From Anisodus tanguticus (taxonomy: Eukaryota > Streptophyta > Magnoliopsida > Solanales > Solanaceae), in NCBI GenBank assembly GCA_034509755.1, contig CM067541.1, positions 13,132,001 through 13,196,000 on the forward strand: a DNA stretch of 64,000 nt, read 5' to 3'. Of this stretch, positions 56,143 to 64,000 are shown piece by piece. The translations under genes were made by a program, and so were the position numbers. The notes under the pieces are model-generated. The model was not told the DNA's origin, did no database searches, and was given only the letters and a program-made list of their open reading frames with translations. Each line of letters starts with the position of its first letter. Positions within the stretch are counted from its first letter, which is position 1.

Positions 56143-57644
56143 TGTGGAGTAAAGTAATTATCAGTTGGTTCTGTTAAAAATTTGTGGAAAATAGTTTGTT
56201 TATTTATGTGGTTGTGATACAATTCAGGTTTACCATTGACTCATTAATTTTCAACTAATTGCTTTTTCTTCTTTTTTCACTCCATTCATTTCTTTTTCTT
56301 TTATCTACCACAAAACCTATTTATATTTCTTTTTTACTCTTATTTTGTGGTTCTCTTTGTTATTTCATCCGTTTGTTTCTAACTAGTGACTATAATTATT
56401 TTCCCCTTTTTACTTTCTTTCTTATAATTATTAAACAACACTACTTAAAATCATATTTTCACAATTACATTAAAGAAAATGCCAACCACGTTTTTTTTTT
56501 TTGTGAATTAAGTAGTTGAAAATGAAAAGCATATAAGTATAATACATAAAAGATCATTATCCTTTTCTTATACGGAAGATTACTGCCGGAGAGATTAATG
56601 ACTTATTCGTGTCTTTTTATTAGAAAATTTTGTGAACTTTTTACATTATCGACTGCGTTAGTACTTGTTGAAATTACAACCGAAATACAATTATCATAGA
56701 AAAATAAAATGAAGAAAATAATATCTTCAGGCGCGGATATCTCGCTCTCTTTAAGAAGATTCAAGCCCACTGCAGCAAATCTTTACCAGTCCAACAATAA
56801 TCTTTCTCACTTGTCCCCTCTAGGATATAACAACCCAACAACGCTGTATAACTCAACAAACTCTGGACAATATGTTGAGTCCAAAAATCACCAAAATAAC
56901 ACATTCCTTCAACTAACTAAAATTCTCTTTTTTCACTCACTTTTTTATGCACTCTATTTTTCTCTCCACCAAAAGCTAAGGATGACTTCTATTTATAGGT
57001 GAAGAGATTCATTCTTGGAGTGAATTGGATGAATAGTGGGAGAGTGGAGTAATCAACTGAATAGATAATGTAAGAATTATGATTTAGAGGTTACATGAGT
57101 TACAAAAAGAATGTGACCATGTCATTGCAACAATACCATTGTGAGTATTCACTTGAATCCAAATTTGATTCTTTGTATGTACCATTTATGAAATCCAATT
57201 TATTCTTTGCAGACAAATCAATTAAAATGGATCTCCTTCACCCAGAAAAATCTCTTCCATCAAACATTATGTTGACAAGGTTCATTCCGGGTGCATCAGA
57301 AGGATGAAAGTGATATGGGTGAGTGGAATAAAAACTTATGGTGGTGTTTTGGTTTGTGGGAGTAACTGCAGTTTTTTCAGCCATGTTTGCTTTGAAGAAA
57401 AAAGATGAAGAAGATGATAAAGATGAGCTTTAAATGGATCGAGCTTTTGAAATAATTTAAAAGCTTTATTTTGGAGAAATTTTCTTCTTGGATCGTAAGC
57501 GTGTAAATATATTCCTACCCATAATTAGAATATTTTCGATACGATGAAATAATTTGGTAAATGACATTCCTCGATTTTCTTTTGAGAATTCCTCTTTTTT
57601 CTTAGGATTCTTGTTTCCATTGTTACCTTGACCGGATTTTCTTC
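56143..57644. other. Pectinesterase upstream region, nothing else recognised
   Basis: Promoter side of the pectinesterase gene, pyrimidine-rich at 56250-56510. Short open frames (56709-57002, 57095-57307) lack any recognisable motif. Confidence 0.5.
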
Positions 57645-60120
57645 TTGTTTTTCGGGTTTTGTTCTTCCTTTCTTCTCTTCTCTAAATGGCTATCCCTGAT
57701 TCTTCCACACTTTCTGACGCCTCTACCTCCACAAATCCCACCACAAAGTCATCACCCCCGTCTCATCCCGCCCTTACTGTTTCCAACATCAAGAACCATA
57801 TTCCCATTATTCTTGATCAAGAAAACAACCAGTATTCTCCCTGGGTTGAACTTTTTCGCAATCATGCATGTCTTTATAACGTGCTTGACCATATTGATGA
57901 CACTATTCCGCGCCCTACGGAGGTTGATGATTCTATCTGGCACCGTCTCGACGCCGGCGTCAAACAATGGATATATGGTAGTATCTCTCAGGATTTGCTC
58001 CTTACTATCATGAAATATGACTCCACAGCCCTTGACTTGTGGAATCGTTTGGAGGAAATTTTTCAGGACAACAAGCACACTCGTGCCGTGTATTTGGAAG
58101 AACAGTTCAACAAAACACGTCTTGAAAACTTCTCCAATGTCTCTGAGTACTACAAGCAGCTTAAACTTCTAGCGGATCAACTCTCCAACATCGGCACACT
58201 TGTCACTGACAATAAAATGGTGCTACAAATGATTTCTGGCCTTACTAAGGGCGAATATGATACTTTGGCCACCATTATTCAACAGGCAGATCCGCTACCG
58301 AGTTTTAACAAAGCTCGCTCACAATTGTTGGTCGAAGAAACCCATCGTGCTAAGCATGATGAGCACGCCCAGCCGGTGTTAACTGTCGACACGCAACCTC
58401 AAGATCAGACGCCACCAGACAACTCCAACGGCGGCAGGCCGCGGCGGCAAGGTGGAAAAGGCCGCGGCGGTAGAGGAGGCCGTGGTCGTGGCAAGGGTCA
58501 CGGTCGACGTAACCAACAAGAAGAACAGCGACAACAGAGATCGCAGAACAGGCGGGCCGCGGCTCCTCGCCAGATTCGTCAGCGCGCGCGCCCGAGCCGC
58601 GACGCCAAGTCCATTCCGTGCCAGCAGCCCATACTATCGACTTTACCCCCGTCTCGGACACCACTCCGCCACCCACTTTGTCCCTACCCATCCAATGGAA
58701 ACTCGTTCAAAGCATGGAATCTTCAAACCCAAAGTCCATTTCAACTTGTCCGCCCAAACCATCTCTCCACTTCCAAAGAACCCAAAATTGGCCAAACAAG
58801 ACCCTAATTGGAATGCGGCTATGTATGAGGAATTCAATGCTTTAACCGAAACAAAGACACGTGGGATCTAGTACCTAGACCCGAGGGGGTGAATGTCATT
58901 CGTTGTATGTGGCTATTTCGTCACAAGTTCGGAGACAATGGGGATCTTGAGAGGTATAAGGCCCATCTTGTGGCTAATGGCATAAATCAAGACAGGAGGG
59001 CATTGATTGTGGTGAGACCGCTGACCCGGTTGTCAAACCGGCTACCATCCGCACAAGTTTTGAGCATAGCCATGGGCAAACATTGGCCGATCCATCAGCT
59101 TGATGTGAAGAATGCATTCTTACATGGGGATCCGAGAGAGAGAACTACATACGCATCGCCCACCGGGGTTCACCCATCCGGCAGTTCCTCACTATGTGTG
59201 CCGTCTCCGTAAGTCACTATATGGCCCGAACGGGCCCCGTGCGTGGTATGATCGCTTTGCCGGTATATCTTGAAGATTGGGTTTGTATGCAGCAAGAGTG
59301 ATACATCACTTTTCATTTTTCATCGAGGTAGTAGCACGGCTTACTTATTACTTTACGTGGATGATATTGTTCTTACCGCCTCCTCCGACGGATTGAAAAA
59401 TGAGATTATTGCCTTGCTCAAGTCCGAATTTGCAATGACCGATTTGGGAAAGCCGAGTTACTTTTTGGGGATATCGGTGACCGTGTCGCCAATCATATGT
59501 TCTTGTGTCGGCGTAAGTATGCGAGAAGAGATTGTGTACGTGGCTAAGATGGCGAAGCGCAAAGAGGTGCCTACTCCAGTTGATTCCAAATCTAAGCTCG
59601 GTGCTTATGGATGGTGCTCCAGTCTACGATCCTACTGTTTAGGAGCCTTGCGGGTGCACTTCGCATCTCACATTCACCGGGCCGGACATAGCTTATCTTT
59701 GTTCGGCCAAGTGTGCTTATTCATGCATGCCCCCGGGGAGTCTCATTTCATCGTTGCTCTTAAGCGTATCATTCGATACATTAAGGGCACTCTTGATTAT
59801 GGTTTGCACCTATACCCCTCTCGCACCGGACAAGTTGCTTTCATATACGGATGCATATTGGGCGGGGTGTCCGGACACGCGACGCTCCACCTCCGGCTTT
59901 TATGTTTTCTTAGGGGATAATCGATTTCTTGGTCCGCAAGCGACAGGCTACCCTATCTCGTTCCGGCCGAGGCCGAGTACGAGGCGTTGTAAATGTAGTA
60001 GCCGAGATTTGTTGGCTCGAGAAATTTTTGTTAGAACTTCGGTGTCCTTTGCGTCGTGCATCTATTGTGTATTGTGATAACATCTCTCGCTATCTATCTT
60101 TCTCATAATCCGGTTTAACA
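57645..60120 (+). mobile_element. Ty1/copia fragment with intact gag fused to RT
   Basis: Gag is open from 57686 (MAIPDSSTLSDAS; HPALTVSNIKNHIPII; VLDHIDDTIPRP) through an RGG-rich basic stretch (GGKGRGGRGGRGRGKGHGRR, about 58447-58510). Protease and integrase are missing. The next recognisable part is the start of the RT region (LAKQDPNWNAAMYEEFNAL, about 58790-58850), then VNVIRCMWLFRHKFGDNGD, HWPIHQLDVKNAFLHGD, LLLYVDDIVLTASSD (59347) and RNase H pieces to about 60120, in shifted frames. No LTR adjoins the 5' side. It is the same lineage as the minus-strand element at 20017-26082, with a much better-preserved gag. Confidence 0.88.
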
Positions 60121-60614
60121 TCGAACCAAGCATACTTACATGTCTATTTATTGATTACAAAAAGGACTCATGTAATATCTAAGGACTTGACGTATTCCTA
60201 TGTAATATCTAAGGACTAGACTATAATTACAAAATATTCCTTCTAACAAACTATAACTTACTTTGTATTTTGTACACATCACTACTTTTAGAAGGTACTA
60301 AATAAAAGAATACTATGTACACAAATCTTCAGCTGGGAAATTTGCTTCATATCGATCAAAATGTGCAGGCTCAACATATTTATTTCAGTTTTGGGCCAAC
60401 GGCCTTGAAACCAAGTTGTATGAGTGGCCTATCTGGTCTTTCACTTGACTTTGTTAGTCCTGATATCATCCACATGTCATGTCCTTGTGAGAGGGATGAA
60501 AGTATTGGTTTGATGTTCATCGATGATGTCGAAGACTCAAAGACTATCTTCTTCATTTCTCTTCCTCTTTATTTTCCTAAAACTGATCGACATAGCAAAC
60601 TTAGGATTACTTGA
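60121..60614. other. Between copia fragments; one unassigned open frame
   Basis: Contains a 99-codon plus-strand open frame at 60315-60614 with no recognised motif, ending where an LTR fragment begins. Probably transposon-related filler. Confidence 0.35.
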
Positions 60615-60710
60615 TGATAGTGAATATATTCCATATATATTCACAATATATTTTGTAATTATTATTTAGTGTAATAAAGGTAAAATAGATATCCTAAATA
60701 ACGATGTGAT
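60615..60710 (+). repeat. LTR fragment
   Basis: TGATAGTGAATATATTCC onward matches the LTR starting at 62076, including the GTGAATATAT / ATATATTCAC hairpin and GTAATTATTATTTAGTGTAA. It then diverges after about 95 bp. Confidence 0.75.
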
Positions 60711-60949
60711 GATAATAAAAATATAATATTTGCGAAATGCTTAATGCTTGATTTAAAATATTAGGGTAAAAACTATGATTATGATATTAAAGGGAAATGC
60801 TAGTAGAAATGCGAATAATAATAATAATAATAATAATAAATAATGATATTGAGAATAAACAACGATATTAAAGCCATATATATATAAAATCGCAAACAAA
60901 TAATCGGAAAAGAGGGGACAAAATTGGGTGTCAACACATCCGGAGGCTC

Positions 60950-62075
60950 CTCATCATTTTTTGTCATCTTCGTAAGTCGCTATATGGGCTGAAACAAGCC
61001 CTCATGGCTTGGTATGAGCAATTTGCTACATACATCATACAGATCGGTTTCGTGTGCAACAAGAGTGATCATTCATTATTCATTTTTCATTAAAGTACTG
61101 ACACATCTTACCTTTTGTTATATGTGGATGATATTGTTCTAACAGCTTATTCCGATGGCCTGAAGCACGAGATCATTGCTCTACTCAAGTCCGAATTTGC
61201 TATGACTGACTTGGGTAAGTTTAGTTATTTTTTGGGATATCAGTGGCCGGATTCGCGCATGCCATGTTCTTATGTCAGCGTAAGTATGCAGAGAAGATCG
61301 TCTATAGGGCTAAAATGGAAAATTGTAAGATCATACCCACTCCCGTCGACTCCAAGTCCAAACTCAGTGTAGATGATGAGGATCCGGTCAGTGATCCATC
61401 TCTTTATAGGAGTCTCACATGTGCTCTTCAGTATCTCACTTTCACTTGGCCAGATATTGCATATGCGGTTCAGCAGGTGTGCTTGTTTATGCACTCCCCT
61501 AGGGAGCCTCACTTTACAATGCTTAAGCGTATCATTCGGTATGTTAAGGGCACGCTTGTCTATGTACTTCATTTATATCCCTCAGCACCAATTAGATTGC
61601 TATTTTACACAAATGCAGATTGGGCAGACTGTCCAAACACCCGTCGATCTACGTCCATCTATTGTGTGTTTTGGGAATAATATCATATCATGATTTGCCA
61701 AACGGCAAGCCACGCTTTCCCGTTCGAGTGCAGAAGAAGAATATCGAAGCGTTGCGAATGTTGTTGCCGAACTATGTTGGTTCCGAAATCTCCTTCTTGA
61801 GCTTCATTGTCCCATACGTAAGACATATTTAGTTTACTGTGATAACATATCTGCTGTCTACTTGTCTCATAACCCGGTTCAGCATCAGCGAACCAAGCAT
61901 ATTGAGAATGATATTCACTTTGTTCGTGAGAAGGTTGCAATGGGTCACGTTAGGTTGTTGCATATTCCTTCTTCATACCGTACACTCTATCTTCACAAAG
62001 GGGCTTCCTCGGCAACTGTTTCTTGACTTCAGGTTCAGTCTCAGCGTTCGGCCTCCCGCTCCGACTGAGGGGGTG
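60950..62075 (+). mobile_element. Ty1/copia 3' fragment (RT and RNase H)
   Basis: Begins mid-RT (SLYGLKQALMAWYEQ in broken frames), then LLYVDDIVLTAYSDGLKHEI (61112 on), KIIPTPVDSKSKLSVDDEDPVSDPSLYRSL (61243-61680) and HSPREPHFTMLKRIIRYVKGTLVY. RNase H follows, with HNPVQHQRTKHIENDIHFVREKVAMGH in another frame. It ends at the polypurine tract CTGAGGGGG before the LTR at 62076. The 5' two-thirds of the element are absent. Confidence 0.88.
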
Positions 62076-62340
62076 TGATAGTGAATATATTTCATATATA
62101 TTCACAATATATTCTGTAATTATTATTTAGTGTAATTAATATAATTAAGGTAAAATAGAGATCCTAATTGTATTAGGATGCAATTGTATACTCTATATAT
62201 ATTACATTAATAATAGAACTTCAGGGAGGAGATTTACACTATTCTACTAGGTAAAATAAATATTCTAATTCTATTAGTATACAATTATATACTGTATATA
62301 TTATATTAATTATACTAAATAATAATTACAGAATATATCG
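62076..62340 (+). repeat. Rearranged copia LTR with an inverted copy of its own start
   Basis: The LTR starts TGATAGTGAATATAT directly after the polypurine tract, with a GTGAATATAT / ATATATTCAC hairpin. The block ATATTCTGTAATTATTATTT at about 62109-62128 returns in reverse complement at about 62317-62336. The segment GGTAAAATAGAGATCC... is repeated in direct orientation from about 62250. The true 3' end of the LTR is not clear. Confidence 0.65.
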
Positions 62341-62764
62341 AGGATTTCTCTTAAACAAATAGATTCACAATAAATAAACATGTTTGAAAAACGTGGAAAA
62401 AAAAGAAAGAAAACTTACTCGTGCTAATATCGGACAGGTGTCATGAAAAGATGTTGGAATAGTACATTTAGCCACATTTTGAAAGAAAAAAGGCCTCCTT
62501 TTTCTGGCTAGCCATTGGCATTCATTTCAACTCTCCTAAATAAGTTCCAATCAAAGTATCACATTACCCTACCAAACAAAAACAACTTAATTATCAATCT
62601 CATTTTTCTCATACAAATATCCACGTGATACACATGACCAAAATGGTTCTTTCAGGGGTTGTTTGATAAGTGAAATAAATTATCTCATATAGATTGGATT
62701 GAGTGGAATACTAAAAGAGTTATTCTGCGAATTAAATAATGGGATACTTTCAATCCGATAGGAC

Positions 62765-63303
62765 TAGACTTGTCCAAAGCTCGGGTCGGGGCGGGTCAAG
62801 TGATTTTTTTCTGCTTGCTCGACCCTGGCCCGACTCTGACCCTATTTTTTCTGCAATTCTACTCAATCCGTTATCTGATATAATTGGTCACCAATTAAAA
62901 ATTACAACAAACAGAAGCATGAAATCATTAAAAATTAAACAAAAAAGAACTGACAAGAGGCAAGTACAAACCAACATCACGATAATTCATCAACATCATC
63001 ATAAGCATCATCATCGTCATCGTCATCACTAGATTCTTCTTCGTTTGTCCCTTCACATACATAAGTAAAAAATAATTATTCATAAAATAAAAAATAATTT
63101 AAATTATATTTAAAAGACACGCGGTTGGGTCGGGTCGGGTCGGGTCGACCGAGTCAAGTAGGTAAAATTCTGACCCTGGCCCAACCCTACATATGATTGG
63201 GTCCCCGCTTTTTCGGGTCAGATGACTCACGTGTCAGATATAAGCTGATCCTGGTCCTGGTTTTTTCGGGTCGGGCGGGTCCCTGGCCCGATGGACAGGT
63301 CTA
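62765..63303. mobile_element. hAT-type MITE with GC-rich arms
   Basis: 539 bp. Ends TAGACTTGTCC and (reverse complement) TAGACCTGTCC. Flanks GATAGGAC (62757-62764) and GACAGGAC (63304-63311) are an 8-bp target duplication with one difference. Subterminal GGGTCGGG / GACCCTGGCCC repeats match the 936-bp element at 24815-25750 (shared phrases TTTTTTCGGGTCGG and CCCCGCTTTTTCGGGTC). The AT-rich core includes a CATCATCATCGTCATCG run. No transposase. Confidence 0.82.
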
Positions 63304-63324
63304 GACAGGACGAATAATCTCAAG

Positions 63325-63624
63325 ATCGTTTGGTACACGAGATAAGGTGGATATCCCGAGATTATATTTGGGATAATTTTTATACATTATTTGGTTGAAG
63401 GTATAAATTTATCTCGGGATAAAATTATATTATAAAATTTATCTCAAACTTAATCTTGAATATCCATCTTATACCATCAAGCTTGGTATTATTTATCCAC
63501 CTCCCAAATGGGATAAATTAGGCCAGATAATTATTATCCCAGGACTATTGGATTGAAATTGTCCTATATTTAATTGACGAGATAACTCACCTATATGACA
63601 TAACTTATCCTCCTACCAAACCAT
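63325..63624. mobile_element. MITE with TGGTTTGGTA-like ends
   Basis: The left end TCGTTTGGTACACGAGATAA is mirrored by the reverse complement of the right end, GGTTTGGTAGGAGGATAAG. The interior repeats GGATAA/TTATCC words. Same style as 8000-8206. It lies in the promoter region of the gene starting at 63753. Confidence 0.5.
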
Positions 63625-63752
63625 CCCTCCGGACCAAAACAATACAACCCGTATAGATTAAGGACCATTTTGGTCATTTTCTCCACATTCCTCACTGAAC
63701 AAAAAACAGGTACGGCTACTCATCTTTGTCACACAATATGCACGTGATACAC

Positions 63753-64000
63753 ATGACCACTCACTCTACTCCTCCTTCTATACTATTTCCTCCAACCCTC
63801 CCACGCGCTCGTGTCTCCACGCGCTTACGACTTACTTATGTCACCTCCGCCACTCTTCATCCTCGTTCACTCCGCTTCTCCTCTTTTCCTCGCCGGAGTT
63901 ACTTTCGCCGGCCAAAATTCACCATGCCTTCCGCCGCCTCCGCCTCCGCCGATGACGGCGAACTGAAATTTCCGTTGGAACTAACCGATGAGTTTGATTT
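63753..64000 (+). CDS. Start of an unidentified gene with a likely organelle transit peptide (runs off the window)
   Basis: An open frame from ATG at 63753 to the window end (82 complete codons visible). Residues 1-57 (MTTHSTPPSILFPPTL, then RARVSTRLRL, HPRSLRFSSFPRRSYFRRPKFT) are rich in Ser, Thr, Arg and Pro and almost free of acidic residues, as in chloroplast or mitochondrial transit peptides. After an in-frame Met at residue 58 (63924, MPSAASASADDGELKFPLELTDEFD) the sequence becomes acidic, like the start of a mature domain. Translation could begin at either Met, giving organellar or cytosolic forms. The upstream ATG falls inside a duplicated G-box segment (63741-63759). Too little is visible to name the protein. 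Confidence 0.6.
   Translation, partial: MTTHSTPPSILFPPTLPRARVSTRLRLTYVTSATLHPRSLRFSSFPRRSYFRRPKFTMPSAASASADDGELKFPLELTDEFD

Noticed and set aside
58350..58691. Minus-strand 113-codon open frame
   Set aside because: Shadow of the RGG-rich gag tail on the other strand.

Overview
This is plant nuclear DNA, almost certainly from a Solanaceae genome. It is AT-rich, its genes have introns with GT-AG junctions, and it is full of Ty1/copia retrotransposon remnants, MITEs, hAT pieces and tRNA-derived SINEs of the Au and TS types known from tobacco, tomato and pepper. There is nothing prokaryotic: no operons, CRISPR arrays or phage.

Layout. (1) 1-3.9 kb: a minus-strand two-exon gene of unknown function, carrying three unrelated minisatellites: 3' flank (68 bp x 16), intron (about 115 bp) and 5' leader (about 60 bp). 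(2) 3.9-10 kb: no gene; a MITE with long terminal inverted repeats, a LINE reverse-transcriptase remnant and a SINE cluster. (3) 10.0-17.8 kb, minus: an 18-exon gene for the peroxisomal fatty-acid beta-oxidation multifunctional protein, with two reading-frame breaks. (4) 20.0-26.1 kb, minus: a decayed copia element with both LTRs, interrupted by a 936-bp hAT-type element. (5) 27.0-34.3 kb, minus: a broken soluble epoxide hydrolase gene, split by an organelle-like block, SINEs and an LTR-like block. (6) 35.6-37.2 kb: a 50-bp satellite-like array and the 3' end of a copia element. (7) 38.8-46.9 kb, minus: condensin-2 subunit H2 (CAP-H2), 11 exons, with a hAT transposase relic in intron 2 and repeated copies of the exon 1 tail in intron 1. 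(8) 47.4-51.9 kb, plus: a copia element with both LTRs, followed by a related single LTR. (9) 52.4-56.0 kb, minus: an intact four-exon type I pectinesterase of 556 aa. (10) 57.6-62.3 kb, plus: two more copia fragments. (11) 62.7-63.6 kb: a hAT-type MITE and another MITE. (12) 63.75 kb to the end, plus: the first exon of a probably organelle-targeted protein.

The host genes (beta-oxidation, chromosome condensation, cell-wall pectin modification, epoxide hydrolysis) are unrelated plant genes that happen to be neighbours. The most interesting signals are structural. One frameshift builds its own in-frame splice acceptor in the beta-oxidation gene. A pectinesterase intron has matching edges, as if born by tandem duplication. 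All the copia LTRs carry a hairpin near their 5' end. Exon and repeat duplications have grown inside CAP-H2. Exon boundaries were read by eye from conserved protein motifs, GT/AG sites and phase agreement; no alignment was run.
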